Shown: in pieces, positions 17,356 to 26,498 of the stretch
Position numbering within the stretch: the first letter of the stretch is position 1
Layout of the letters: each line of letters opens with the position of its first letter
Assembly (NCBI RefSeq): GCF_005943945.1
Contig: NZ_CP040710.1
Coordinates: 1-64,000 of the forward strand
DNA length: 64,000 nt
DNA from: Aggregatimonas sangjinii
GTDB lineage: Bacteria > Bacteroidota > Bacteroidia > Flavobacteriales > Flavobacteriaceae
Direction: 5' to 3'
Notes under the pieces: model-generated
Databases searched by the model: none
The model's input: only the letters and a program-made list of their open reading frames with translations
Told to the model about the DNA's origin: nothing
Translations under genes and position numbers: made by a program

Positions 17356-18693
17356 ATGGGACGTAAGTTAATTAAGAATGCAAAGTTGGTCAATGAAGGA
17401 AGGATTTATGAAAGTGACCTTCTCATAGCCGATGATACGATTTTGAAAATCGCTCCCGACATCAGCGATGCAAGCGCAGTGGTCTATGATGTGGCTGGAA
17501 GTTACGTGCTACCCGGTATTATCGATGATCAGGTGCATTTTCGGGAACCGGGCCTTACACACAAGGGCACCATCGCGACGGAGAGTAGGGCCGCACTGGC
17601 CGGAGGTATCACTACATTTATGGAGCAACCGAACACCAATCCCCAGACCACCACGAGGGCCAAGTTGGAGGAGAAGTTCGCCATGGCCGCGGAAAGTGCC
17701 TTTGCCAACTATTCGTTTTTGTTCGGGGGTACCAACGATAATCTCGAAGAACTCAAAAAATTGGATAAAAATGCCTGTTCTGGGGTAAAGTTGTTCTTGG
17801 GATCTTCAACGGGTAATATGCTGGTCGATGATGAGGTGGTGATCGAGCAGATTTTCCGCAATACCGAAATGGTGATTTCGGCGCATTGTGAAGACGAAAC
17901 GACCATCAAGCAAAATCTCGCTCGGTACAAAGAGGAATATGGCGACGCCATTCCGATCAAATACCATCCGCTTATCCGAAGTGCGGAGGCCTGTTATCTT
18001 TCTTCGTCAAAAGCGATTGCCCTCGCCAAAAAGACGGGAGCGCGTTTGCACGTATTTCATTTGTCTACGGCCAAGGAGACGAATTTGTTTCGAAATGACA
18101 TACCACTTCATGAAAAGAAAATAACGGCAGAGGTATGCATTCACCACCTTTGGTTCTCCGATACCGATTACGATGAAAAAGGTACACTGATCAAATGGAA
18201 CCCTGCCGTAAAGACTGCCAATGACCGGGAAAAGCTTTGGGAGGCCTTACTGGATGACCGTTTGGATATTATCGCCACCGACCATGCGCCCCATCTTTTG
18301 GAAGAAAAAGACAATGTGTATACAAAAGCCCCTTCGGGTGGGCCGCTAGTGCAGCATGCCCTGCCTGCTATGTTAGAGAAATATCATCAAGGCATGATTT
18401 CGTTGGAGCAGCTGGGGCAGAAAATGTGCCATAACCCGGCGATTTTATTTCAGATTGAGAAGCGGGGTTACTTGAGGGAGGGGTATTTTGCCGATTTGGT
18501 CGTTGTCGATCTCAATTCCCCTTGGGATGTATCGAAAGACAATATCGCTTATCACTGTGGGTGGTCTCCTTTTGAGGGAACTACCTTTTCGTCTAGCATC
18601 ACACATACTTTTATAAACGGTCATTTGGGCTATGAAAACGGAAATTTTTCAGGGCAGCGCAAAGCAAAACGCTTGACATTCGATAGGAATTAA
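17356..18693 (+). CDS. pyrC: Dihydroorotase
   Basis: Amidohydrolase that closes carbamoyl aspartate to dihydroorotate in pyrimidine synthesis; 445 residues. Metal-site residues: Q59-V-H61 in the DDQVHFREPG motif (the usual first histidine is glutamine here), K145 in VKLFLGSSTGN (candidate carboxylated lysine), H177 in SAHCED, H232/H235 in LHVFHLS and D309 in ATDHAPH. The Q variant agrees with what I recall of Bacteroidota enzymes, but a related amidohydrolase cannot be excluded. It lies between the mannosyltransferase and DUF4296 genes with 1-base gaps, a tight operon. Confidence 0.87.
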   Translation: MGRKLIKNAKLVNEGRIYESDLLIADDTILKIAPDISDASAVVYDVAGSYVLPGIIDDQVHFREPGLTHKGTIATESRAALAGGITTFMEQPNTNPQTTTRAKLEEKFAMAAESAFANYSFLFGGTNDNLEELKKLDKNACSGVKLFLGSSTGNMLVDDEVVIEQIFRNTEMVISAHCEDETTIKQNLARYKEEYGDAIPIKYHPLIRSAEACYLSSSKAIALAKKTGARLHVFHLSTAKETNLFRNDIPLHEKKITAEVCIHHLWFSDTDYDEKGTLIKWNPAVKTANDREKLWEALLDDRLDIIATDHAPHLLEEKDNVYTKAPSGGPLVQHALPAMLEKYHQGMISLEQLGQKMCHNPAILFQIEKRGYLREGYFADLVVVDLNSPWDVSKDNIAYHCGWSPFEGTTFSSSITHTFINGHLGYENGNFSGQRKAKRLTFDRN

Positions 18694-18694
18694 T

Positions 18695-19126
18695 ATGAAG
18701 AATAGATGGATACATATCGCTGCCTTGCTACTCATGGTTTCTTGTGGGGAAGAATTGATCGACAAACCGGACAACTTGATCCCAAAAGATAAGATGATTA
18801 ATATTATCGAGGAAATGGCGGTTATCAATGCGGCCAAATCGACCAATGCGGATAAGCTACGGAAAAAGGAAATCGACCCTACTGATTTCATCTTGAAAAA
18901 ATACGAGGTCGATAGCCTTCAATTTGTGGAAAGCGACCGCTATTATGTGTCGAAACCGGTCGAATACAAAGATATTTATGAAACGGTGGAAAAACGCTTG
19001 GATGCAAAGGGCAAAGAAATGGGAGAGACCAAACGTATAAGAGACAGTATTTCCCTTAAAAACCAATTGCAAGAGGCTCAGGAAAAAGCAAGAATGCTGA
19101 ACGAGGCTACCGATTCTCTTCCTTAA
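18695..19126 (+). CDS. DUF4296 domain-containing lipoprotein
   Basis: A 143-residue lipoprotein with a signal peptide ending in the lipobox MVSC (Cys17). The mature part begins with the DUF4296 core LIPKDKMINIIEEMAVINAAKS and ends in a charged helix (about 105-143). Function unknown; a Bacteroidota-restricted family. It is the last gene of the mannosyltransferase-dihydroorotase operon and overlaps the convergent epimerase gene by 20 bases at the 3' end. Confidence 0.85.
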   Translation: MKNRWIHIAALLLMVSCGEELIDKPDNLIPKDKMINIIEEMAVINAAKSTNADKLRKKEIDPTDFILKKYEVDSLQFVESDRYYVSKPVEYKDIYETVEKRLDAKGKEMGETKRIRDSISLKNQLQEAQEKARMLNEATDSLP

Positions 19127-20114
19127 AAATCCGGCACGAAAAGGCGATGGTCTCTTTGATGGGCTCAAAGGTGAAATTCAATTCATCTTCGGCTTTACGG
19201 GAGGAATAGTATTTACGCTGCTTCAAAGACGCTATTCCGTTCCTAGTAATGCGGCGTCCCTTTCCGGTGACCGTATTCCAAAATATATCCAATAAACGAA
19301 GTAGCTGCAGCTGCCATAGCTGTAGTTGCTTTGTCGGCGGCTTTACACCAAGGTAAGTTGTGAAGTGTACTAATATCTCCTTGTAAGAGCAGTTTTCCGC
19401 AACGGCGATAAAGCGTTCTTTTTCCAATTTTGATTCCATGGCCACTCGCATCATCCGTGCAACATCGGTCACGATTACGAAACCGGTACCCGATGGTGGA
19501 TAAAAGGAGTAGCCCTTATTCGCCGTGGCAAACAAAGTGCCACTGCCCCCTTCCCAAAAACCAGGTCCGATAATGACGCCGGGATTTATCATGACAACTG
19601 AAAGCCCTTCTTGCGAACCACGCCAGACTTCTAACTCCGCCCCGTATTTTGATCGGGAATATACATCGGCATGCTGTTCGGTAAATTCATTTTCTTCGGT
19701 AATGGGTTGACCATCTAAACTAGGTCCTATGGCGGCAATACTACTTACGTAACAGAGTTTTTGAACTTTTCTGGCGATACAAAGGTTTACGATATTCGCC
19801 GTGCCCTCTACGTTCACCTTCATTAACTTGTCAAAATCATTCGGGTCAAAAGAAATGAGCGCGGCCGCGTGGTATACTTTTTCGATATCCTCAAAAGCGG
19901 TTTCTAAGGCTGGAATGTCGTTGATGTCTGCCAGCATCCATTCGATTTCGGCGAACATTTGCGCACTATTTTCCACGTAGTAAGAAAACACCTTTTGCAC
20001 GGCTTGCAAGTTGCTCGACTTACGGTGCACTGCACGGACTTTATAGCCCTTTTGTAATAAAATAAGCAACAAATGTGACCCTACCAATCCCGTACCTCCA
20101 GTGACCAAAATCAT
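19107..20114 (-). CDS. NAD-dependent epimerase/dehydratase family protein
   Basis: Extended short-chain dehydrogenase of 335 residues. The N-terminal ILVTGGTGLVGSHLL holds the GxxGxxG nucleotide motif, with YHAAALISFDPNDF near 85-98 and the catalytic Y-x-x-x-K as YSRSK near 152-156. The family includes dihydroflavonol-reductase-like enzymes; the substrate is unknown. It is convergent with the DUF4296 gene and divergent from tyrS. Confidence 0.87.
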   Translation of the reverse strand: MILVTGGTGLVGSHLLLILLQKGYKVRAVHRKSSNLQAVQKVFSYYVENSAQMFAEIEWMLADINDIPALETAFEDIEKVYHAAALISFDPNDFDKLMKVNVEGTANIVNLCIARKVQKLCYVSSIAAIGPSLDGQPITEENEFTEQHADVYSRSKYGAELEVWRGSQEGLSVVMINPGVIIGPGFWEGGSGTLFATANKGYSFYPPSGTGFVIVTDVARMMRVAMESKLEKERFIAVAENCSYKEILVHFTTYLGVKPPTKQLQLWQLQLLRLLDIFWNTVTGKGRRITRNGIASLKQRKYYSSRKAEDELNFTFEPIKETIAFSCRIFKEENR

Positions 20115-20166
20115 GGTTTAAAGGTAGCGATTTGGCAATTGTTATTTTGAATTCGCAGCACTGAAA

Positions 20167-20193
20167 AACTCCAATTGGAGTTCTTTATATTTG
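20167..20193 (+). promoter_or_regulatory. tyrS promoter with a 16-base perfect palindrome
   Basis: TATATTTG (20186-20193) is an exact -7 element 22 bases before the tyrS ATG. Directly upstream lies the perfect palindrome AACTCCAATTGGAGTT (20167-20182), inside the window where the -33/-7 spacer would be. The arrangement resembles an operator, but no regulator is assigned. Confidence 0.5.
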
Positions 20194-20215
20194 CAGCGTA
20201 GAAAATCAAATACCT

Positions 20216-21511
20216 ATGGCGATTAATTTTGTGGAAGAGTTGAAGTGGCGCGGAATGTTGCACGATGCCATGCCAGGAACCGAAGAACACCTGTTGAGTG
20301 GTATGCAATCGGCCTATATGGGCATTGACCCTACCGCGGATTCGTTGCATATCGGACATTTGGTCGGGGTGATGCTGTTACGGCATTTTCAATTGGCAGG
20401 GCACAAACCCTATGCCTTGGTCGGTGGTGCCACCGGAATGATCGGAGACCCCTCGGGCAAATCGGCCGAGCGGAATCTGCTCGATGAGACCACCCTACGT
20501 CATAACCAAGAAGCACTGAAAGAACAGCTATCCCGTTTCTTGGATTTTACTGGCGACACTGCCAACGCAGCAGTACTGGTGAACAACTACGATTGGATGA
20601 AGGATTTCTCCTTTCTCGACTTTATTCGCGATGTGGGAAAACACATTACGGTCAATTATATGATGGCCAAAGACTCCGTGAAAAAGCGCTTGTCCTCAGA
20701 GGCGAAAGAGGGTATGTCGTTTACCGAGTTTACCTACCAATTGGTACAGGGCTATGACTTTCTTCATTTATACAAACACCATAATTGCACCCTTCAAATG
20801 GGAGGTAGCGATCAGTGGGGCAATATCACCACAGGTACCGAATTGATCAGAAGAATCAGCGGGGGTAAAGGCTACGCGCTTACCTGTCCGTTGATTACCA
20901 AGGCTGATGGTAGCAAATTCGGAAAGACCGAAGGCGGTAACATTTGGTTGGATGCCGAGAGAACATCGCCCTATAAATTCTATCAATTTTGGCTAAATAC
21001 CTCGGATGCCGATGCGGAGAAATATATCAAGATTTTCACGTTCATATCAAAAAAAGAAATCGAGGGTCTTGTAAAAGCCCATAGGGAAGCACCACATACG
21101 AGGGGCTTGCAAAAACGCTTGGCGGAAGAGATTACGGTGATGGCACATTCCCAAGAAGACCTTGCCAATGCCCAAAAAGCCACTATGATACTCTTTGGAA
21201 AATCCACCTCCGAAGATCTGAAACAGCTGAATGAAAAAACATTCTTGGATGTTTTCGATGGTGTACCGCAGGCGGAAATTGGCAAGGCCGACTTGAAAAA
21301 CGGATTGGATATGATTGCAGCCCTTGCTGCGAAAACGGGCTTTTTAGGGTCTAATGGCGAGGCACGTCGGGAGCTGAAACAGAACTCCATTTCAGTAAAT
21401 AAGGAGAAGGTGAAGGAGGATTATACCATTACCGAAACCGATTTGATCAACGACAAGTTCGTGCTGTTGCAACGCGGGAAGAAAAATTACTTTGTTTTGG
21501 TCGTTAAATAG
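20216..21511 (+). CDS. tyrS: Tyrosyl-tRNA synthetase
   Basis: Class I synthetase charging tRNA-Tyr; 431 residues, TyrRS of the bacterial TyrS type. HIGH at 45-48 ([10 protein letters not shown]), the second signature KFGKT at 234-238, the tyrosine-binding [19 protein letters not shown] region near 181-200, and an S4 RNA-binding domain in the last 80 residues ([20 protein letters not shown]). Single-gene unit with its own promoter. Confidence 0.97.
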   Translation: MAINFVEELKWRGMLHDAMPGTEEHLLSGMQSAYMGIDPTADSLHIGHLVGVMLLRHFQLAGHKPYALVGGATGMIGDPSGKSAERNLLDETTLRHNQEALKEQLSRFLDFTGDTANAAVLVNNYDWMKDFSFLDFIRDVGKHITVNYMMAKDSVKKRLSSEAKEGMSFTEFTYQLVQGYDFLHLYKHHNCTLQMGGSDQWGNITTGTELIRRISGGKGYALTCPLITKADGSKFGKTEGGNIWLDAERTSPYKFYQFWLNTSDADAEKYIKIFTFISKKEIEGLVKAHREAPHTRGLQKRLAEEITVMAHSQEDLANAQKATMILFGKSTSEDLKQLNEKTFLDVFDGVPQAEIGKADLKNGLDMIAALAAKTGFLGSNGEARRELKQNSISVNKEKVKEDYTITETDLINDKFVLLQRGKKNYFVLVVK

Positions 21512-21727
21512 GACCGCTCATGTTGCCGCATCGAGTGTTCCATTCAAATCAAAGCTATTTTGCTTATTTAGAAACAAGCATTTAGGCAGTTGAGATGTAC
21601 GGTTTTTTCGAATTAGTTTCCGTTTCCAATAATGGACAACGTTTTACCTCCTAACGTTTCCGTGTGGTATCCAATAAAAACAGTTCATTTTCGTTGTTAC
21701 TAGGAGAATCCCCTAAACTAAGTAGCA

Positions 21728-22255
21728 ATGCGCAAAATACTGTACGTTTTTAGTCTTTTAACCCTTCTGGTCAGCTGTGACAAAATTGACGACCTCACCA
21801 AGTTCAATCTGGACTACGAGACACAGGTAACCATACCCTCTTCCGCTGGTATTAACCTGCCCTTTGATGTGCTGACGCCGGAAACGGAAACCGATTCCGA
21901 ATCGAAATTCAATTCCAACGACACCCGTAAGGATCTGATAGAGGAAATAAAACTCACACAATTGCAACTGGTCATTACCTCACCTTCCGATGCCGATTTC
22001 AGTTTTTTAGAGTCGATAGAGGTATATATTTCGGCCGATGGCCTTGAGGAAATCAAAATCGCCTCTAAGCTTGACGTGCCCGAGACCGTGTCAATATTGG
22101 ATTTAGAAGTTTCGGACGCCGATTTAAAGGAATACATCAAAAAAGACAGCTACAACCTGCGTTTAAATACGGTAACGGATGAGGCGATGAGTCAAGACCA
22201 CGAAATTGATGTTAATTCTACCTTTTTCGTTGATGCCAAAATTTTGGGACTTTAA
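21728..22255 (+). CDS. Hypothetical lipoprotein
   Basis: A 175-residue protein with a signal peptide and lipobox (LLVSC, Cys17), so probably an outer-membrane-anchored lipoprotein. The mature part is acidic and predicted mainly beta (for example QVTIPSSAGINLPFDV and LRLNTVTDEAM), without a motif I recognise. It is followed by a convergent LuxE-like gene after about 20 bases. Confidence 0.75.
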   Translation: MRKILYVFSLLTLLVSCDKIDDLTKFNLDYETQVTIPSSAGINLPFDVLTPETETDSESKFNSNDTRKDLIEEIKLTQLQLVITSPSDADFSFLESIEVYISADGLEEIKIASKLDVPETVSILDLEVSDADLKEYIKKDSYNLRLNTVTDEAMSQDHEIDVNSTFFVDAKILGL

Positions 22256-22276
22256 CGTTTGTCCAGAGATTATCGG

Positions 22277-23278
22277 TCAGAGCACCATCAAATTACAACC
22301 CCGAATATCGGAATGGTCGAACCGGCCTAAAATCTCAAAACGCCCGTCTTCATAGCGTTTCCCTAGATCTTGAGTGGCGATAAAGGCACAGGAGTTGATA
22401 TTGGCCAAATCGATGACGTTGATACCACCTGTTTTATCAATGGGCTGCTCCGTTAAGGGGTCTTCGGTATCCCGTACCAAAACACGCATCCATGGAGGTG
22501 TTTCGAAAATACCATTACCCAAGGAGTAGGCTTGGGATAACAGTTCGGTCATGCCGTACTCTGAATGTATTCCAGTTACACCAAAGCCTTTTTTTAGCAG
22601 GTCGTGCAATTCTTCCCGTATCATTTCTTTTCGACGTCCCTTCATGCCCCCGGTTTCCATGACGATTGTATTGCGGAGACGAAAGCTGTACGTTTCCACC
22701 AAATCCAACAAGGCAAAAGACACTCCGATGAGGAGGACCTTGGTTCCTTTGGCATCCAATCGGGTAAGGGTTTGTGCTAGATCATCCACCGCATCCAAAT
22801 AAAAACCACTTTCAGGATGACCGCTTTGAGCGATAAGGTCCGTTACCATATAGATTAACGAAGAACCATCGCGTTCCAAATAGGAGGGTAACAGCGCCAG
22901 AACGCAGTAGTCCGAAATAGCCCCATAAAAATGGGCGAAACCCTTTGTGTAGCTTGTCTTGTAGGTAGATATATCCGTAACGTAATGCTTGCTTAGAGCG
23001 CTGCCAGTTGTGCCGCTACTGCTAAAATCCATTGTCTCCGGGGCTGAGCCTGTGGTGATTTTATATTTTTTAAAGAATTCAATCGGTAAGAACGGAATGT
23101 CGCCAACATTCAAAACGGAAGCTGGGTCTTTTTTCAAGTGATTACAGAAATCACAATAGATCTGGTTGTGCTCATATTGATATTGGAATACGGAAAGGGC
23201 AACGGATTCAAAGTTGTACGCCGGTGCGTCGGAGGTTACTTCAGATGCAATATTGAAAATGGTTTCGTTACCGATCAT
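22277..23278 (-). CDS. LuxE-like acyl-protein synthetase / acyl-adenylate-forming protein
   Basis: A 333-residue protein related to the LuxE acyl-protein synthetase family of adenylate-forming enzymes. It carries the phosphate-binding motif FSSSGTTGS near residues 84-92 and the later HSEYGMTELLSQAY stretch, equivalent to the aromatic/Tx-E motif of ANL enzymes. LuxE activates fatty acids for transfer to a reductase; no lux genes are present here. In flavobacteria, LuxE-type proteins may feed cell-envelope or lipid pathways, but the substrate is not predictable. It stands alone. Confidence 0.8.
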   Translation of the reverse strand: MIGNETIFNIASEVTSDAPAYNFESVALSVFQYQYEHNQIYCDFCNHLKKDPASVLNVGDIPFLPIEFFKKYKITTGSAPETMDFSSSGTTGSALSKHYVTDISTYKTSYTKGFAHFYGAISDYCVLALLPSYLERDGSSLIYMVTDLIAQSGHPESGFYLDAVDDLAQTLTRLDAKGTKVLLIGVSFALLDLVETYSFRLRNTIVMETGGMKGRRKEMIREELHDLLKKGFGVTGIHSEYGMTELLSQAYSLGNGIFETPPWMRVLVRDTEDPLTEQPIDKTGGINVIDLANINSCAFIATQDLGKRYEDGRFEILGRFDHSDIRGCNLMVL

Positions 23279-23410
23279 TTGGTAAAAATAGCCAAATTAA
23301 TAGCGCTATGGGACTAGAGATTAGGTCATCGTCTGTGGGAGGGGAGGTGCTTTTCGAGGCTATTGGAGCTAGAATTGGCCTTCCAACATCAGCTTGCGGT
23401 CAAGTACAGA

Positions 23411-23734
23411 CTATTTGACTACCAACTTTCGGGTAATGCTCTTGTTTTCCTCAACAACTTGCATCACGTACACACCGGGGTCTAAGTCCCTGACGTCCAA
23501 GCGGGTGTTGGTTACACGAGCGCGCAATACGACCTTACCAAAAACATCATATACCAGTATGTCTTTTTGTGCATTTTGTGCCGTAGTGATGTAGATAACA
23601 TCGTTGAAAGCAGGGTTTGGGTACATTTTAAAACCAGGTATTTCCGCTTTTCCTACAGCATCATGCGCGGGTATTTCTTGAGCGGAAATACCCATGGCAA
23701 ATGCCAAAAAGAGCATCGTGTAAAGTAATTTCAT
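23411..23734 (-). CDS. Minimal secreted protein made almost only of a T9SS type A sorting domain
   Basis: A 107-residue protein with a signal peptide (residues about 1-18, ending GISAQ) and a type A T9SS C-terminal sorting domain (about 34-107: GFKMYPNPAFNDVIYI ... YDVFGKVVLRARV ... LDPGVYVMQVV ... ITRKLVVK). No passenger domain is present; only about 15 residues separate the signal peptide and sorting domain. TACCTTTA on the minus strand (23760-23767) is a plausible -7 element. A close paralogue lies just upstream on the same strand. Confidence 0.85.
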   Translation of the reverse strand: MKLLYTMLFLAFAMGISAQEIPAHDAVGKAEIPGFKMYPNPAFNDVIYITTAQNAQKDILVYDVFGKVVLRARVTNTRLDVRDLDPGVYVMQVVEENKSITRKLVVK

Positions 23735-23901
23735 AAATATTGATTTGGGACCAATACCCTAAAGGTAAATAAAGCAGGGCCTTACCTCATAAAATTGTTG
23801 TGAAACGACTTAAATTGTAGGTGAACAAAATGAGCGATGTGATTCATCGATATTTTCGGTAATTCGTCGGAGAGTAAAAGTAAGGAAGGCCGAACGGGAA
23901 G

Positions 23902-24210
23902 CTACTTAATAATCAATTTTCTAGTGGCGACTTTATCCTTTTCGAAAACACGCAGGACATAAATGCCCGCATCCAAATCGGAGAGATTCAGGTCAGATCC
24001 TAAAATGGTTGTTTGAAGTACTTGAGTGCCCATGACATCGAAAATCAAGATGTCTTTCGGAGCATTCGCAGCCGTATTGATATACACCTTGCCGTCCGTA
24101 ACCGGATTCGGATACAATTTGAAGCCATCAATATCTCCATTAGTGCCCGATTCTTGGGCATAACTAAAGGAAATAAAGCATAAACAAATAAGAAAGTAAG
24201 GTTTATTCAT
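23902..24210 (-). CDS. Second minimal T9SS sorting-domain protein
   Basis: A 102-residue paralogue of the neighbouring protein: signal peptide (ending SFSYAQ) and a T9SS type A sorting domain from about residue 29 (GFKLYPNPVTDGKVYI ... ILIFDVMGTQVLQT ... LDAGIYVLRVFEKDK ... TRKLIIK). The start at 24210 is chosen because it opens the signal peptide and lies 16 bases after an exact -7 element. It again lacks a passenger domain. The two genes are 167 bases apart and each seems to have its own promoter. Confidence 0.85.
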   Translation of the reverse strand: MNKPYFLICLCFISFSYAQESGTNGDIDGFKLYPNPVTDGKVYINTAANAPKDILIFDVMGTQVLQTTILGSDLNLSDLDAGIYVLRVFEKDKVATRKLIIK

Positions 24211-24226
24211 ACAAGGTTGTATAACG

Positions 24227-24234
24227 CAAATATA
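24227..24234 (-). promoter_or_regulatory. Probable -7 element of the T9SS mini-protein gene
   Basis: On the minus strand TATATTTG, an exact match to TAnnTTTG, 16 bases before the ATG. Confidence 0.5.
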
Positions 24235-24584
24235 ATAAAATTCCGGTTTTATCGTTTCTCGATGCTGCAAACAGTTCAAAAATTTGGCCAAAATGCCGTA
24301 AACCACAAGAAAAATTGAAAAATCAGCAAAATAAACCAGTGGATACTGCTTTCAAACTATTACCGTACCTGTGCCTCTATCTTATATTATAGGCTTTTTG
24401 GTACTTAAAGTGTGGGTAATCAATAACGTCGGCTTTAAGACCAAAATTTACACGCACTGCGACCGGGTTCTTTATTTTATGTGTAAAAATGGTGAGGGTT
24501 AACATCTTCCTTTCTCAATGTTACCTCAAAGTTATGTTATCCTAGGATGCCGCTCTTTTAGGAGAGCGGTAAAGGTTTTATATT

Positions 24585-24592
24585 TATATTTG
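24585..24592 (+). promoter_or_regulatory. Probable -7 element of the response-regulator operon
   Basis: TATATTTG, an exact TAnnTTTG match, 25 bases before the ATG; a 7-bp inverted repeat lies 15 bases upstream. Confidence 0.5.
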
Positions 24593-24617
24593 AAACAGTA
24601 CGACCAAGTTTTCAACT

Positions 24618-25304
24618 ATGAAAAAAAAGGACATTCGAATATTGTTGGTAGATGATGAGCCGGATATTCTTGAGATTGTAGGTTACAATCTTTCTGGGGA
24701 GGGATACCAAATATTCACTGCTAAAAACGGAGTCGAAGGAATAGCGAAGGCTAAAAAGAAAATGCCCCATTTGATTTTACTGGACGTAATGATGCCCGAG
24801 ATGGATGGCATCGAGGCTTGCGAAGTACTGCGAAAGACAGCGGGATTGGAAAACGCGATTATCGTATTTCTTACGGCCAGAGGTGAAGACTATTCCCAGC
24901 TGGCAGGCTTTGACGCCGGGGCCGATGATTACATCACCAAACCAATTAAACCCAAAGTATTGGTCAGTAAGGTAAAATCCTTACTCCGAAGATTAAAAGA
25001 CGATACCGCCGAACCTGAGGATATCGTTACCGTTGGTCAGATTGTCATCAATAGGGAAGAATATAAAATCGTCAATAAAGGAGAGGAAATGGCACTTCCT
25101 AGAAAGGAATTCGAATTACTTTCCCTCTTGACTTCCAAACCCAACAAGGTATTTAAGCGGGAAGTGATTTTAGACAAGGTCTGGGGCAACGAAGTGGTCG
25201 TAGGTGGTCGCACTATTGATGTGCACATCCGTAAACTTCGGGAAAAAATCGGAGAGGAACACTTCAAGACCGTAAAGGGCGTAGGTTATAAGTTCGTACT
25301 CTAA
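24618..25304 (+). CDS. OmpR/PhoB-family response regulator
   Basis: A 228-residue response regulator: receiver domain 1-125 with acidic pocket D12/D13, phosphorylation site D56 (LLDVMMPEMDG) and conserved K108 (DDYITKP), followed by a winged-helix DNA-binding domain (about 135-228; RKEFELLSLL, RTIDVHIRKLREKIG, VKGVGYKF). It pairs with the histidine kinase gene 78 bases downstream. The architecture equals PhoB, but no phosphate genes are adjacent, so the stimulus is unknown. Confidence 0.93.
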   Translation: MKKKDIRILLVDDEPDILEIVGYNLSGEGYQIFTAKNGVEGIAKAKKKMPHLILLDVMMPEMDGIEACEVLRKTAGLENAIIVFLTARGEDYSQLAGFDAGADDYITKPIKPKVLVSKVKSLLRRLKDDTAEPEDIVTVGQIVINREEYKIVNKGEEMALPRKEFELLSLLTSKPNKVFKREVILDKVWGNEVVVGGRTIDVHIRKLREKIGEEHFKTVKGVGYKFVL

Positions 25305-25382
25305 ATGGTATTTTGTACATTGCTTTCGCGCTAGAGAGCATCAAGTATTTTAAACTATTCTTTAATCCTTCCACAAAAGCCG

Positions 25383-26462
25383 ATGGCAATCAAGCTAAAG
25401 AGGTCATATCGATTTGCGATTCGTTCAGCAGCCTTGATTACGATAGTTGCGCTGCTTTTCATGGCTGTCATACTTTTTATTTTTCATTTTTTGGATTGGA
25501 GAATCCTTTTATCTTTTACCGTCGTACTATTTATCATTTCCTTCTTCATCCTCCAGATTAGGATCGAGCGTTTCATTTACCGACGGATAAAAAAAATATA
25601 CGATGACGTGGCGCTCTTGGAATCATCTACGCTAACCTCCGACCCCATTACCACCGATATGAAGACCTTGACGGCCGAAATCGAAAAATTCGCCAAGGAC
25701 AAGAAAATAGAGATCGACACCCTTAAAATTAGGGAAGAATACCGAAAAGACTTTCTAGGGAACGTATCCCACGAATTGAAAACGCCGCTCTTTACCGTAC
25801 AGGGATTTATAGAAACCCTGCTTGACGGTGCTATCGACGATAAAAAGGTGCGGGAAAAGTACCTGCAAAGGGCCAATAAGGGGGTCGATCGCTTGATATA
25901 TATCGTAAAAGACCTGGATTTAATCACCAAATTGGAGGCCGGGGAACTCGCTGTGGAAACGGTGGATTTCGATATTATTGAGCTAATAGGCAATGTTTTC
26001 GACCTGCTTGAAATGAAGGCGGCCAAAAAGAAAATAGCGCTTGTTTTTGATATGGACTATCAGGAGCCGATTCGAGTATTGGCAGATCGTGAAAAAATAC
26101 AGCAGGTGCTGACCAATCTTCTAGTGAACTCCATAAAATACGGCAACGAAAATGGTACGACCGAAGTTAGTGTCGAGAATCTTATACAGAATAAGGTAAT
26201 TGTACGGGTTACCGATAATGGTGAAGGAATCGATACGCAGTATCTACCACGTCTTTTTGAGCGTTTTTATCGCATTGATCGCAGCGGAAGCCGAAAAGAG
26301 GGCGGCTCCGGACTTGGCCTGGCCATCGTGAAGCATATTATCGAGGCGCATGGTGAAAAAATCTACGTGGAAAGTGTTTCGGGTGTCGGTTCTGAATTCT
26401 CGTTTACCTTAGAGAAGGCCACCGTTTCCAACGAAGAAGAAGAGCTGCTCACCTTCGATTAG
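25383..26462 (+). CDS. PhoR-like sensor histidine kinase
   Basis: Membrane histidine kinase of 359 residues. Two closely spaced TM helices (about 13-35 and 39-58) leave almost no periplasmic loop. A linker (about 60-115) leads to HisKA with the phospho-acceptor H130 in NVSHELKTPL and an HATPase domain with NLLVNSIKYG (N box), DNGEGI (G1) and GGSGLGLAI (G2). The lack of an extracytoplasmic sensor suggests sensing in the membrane or through a partner. It follows the PhoB-like regulator. Confidence 0.92.
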   Translation: MAIKLKRSYRFAIRSAALITIVALLFMAVILFIFHFLDWRILLSFTVVLFIISFFILQIRIERFIYRRIKKIYDDVALLESSTLTSDPITTDMKTLTAEIEKFAKDKKIEIDTLKIREEYRKDFLGNVSHELKTPLFTVQGFIETLLDGAIDDKKVREKYLQRANKGVDRLIYIVKDLDLITKLEAGELAVETVDFDIIELIGNVFDLLEMKAAKKKIALVFDMDYQEPIRVLADREKIQQVLTNLLVNSIKYGNENGTTEVSVENLIQNKVIVRVTDNGEGIDTQYLPRLFERFYRIDRSGSRKEGGSGLGLAIVKHIIEAHGEKIYVESVSGVGSEFSFTLEKATVSNEEEELLTFD

Positions 26463-26498
26463 ATTTCTTAGTTTTGCCCAAGCAATCGGGAATTGAAA

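Larger units (their letters stand above)
24211..24617. other. Intergenic region before the two-component genes
   Basis: About 400 bases without a supported gene. It contains the minus-strand -7 element above, an inverted repeat CCGCTCT/AGAGCGG (24550-24569, 6-base loop) and the plus-strand -7 element TATATTTG (24585-24592), 25 bases before the response-regulator ATG. The inverted repeat lies just upstream of that element and could be an operator. Confidence 0.45.

Noticed and set aside
22277-23278. Bioluminescence gene luxE
   Set aside because: No luxA/B/C/D nearby; the similarity only supports an adenylate-forming acyl-protein synthetase-like fold.
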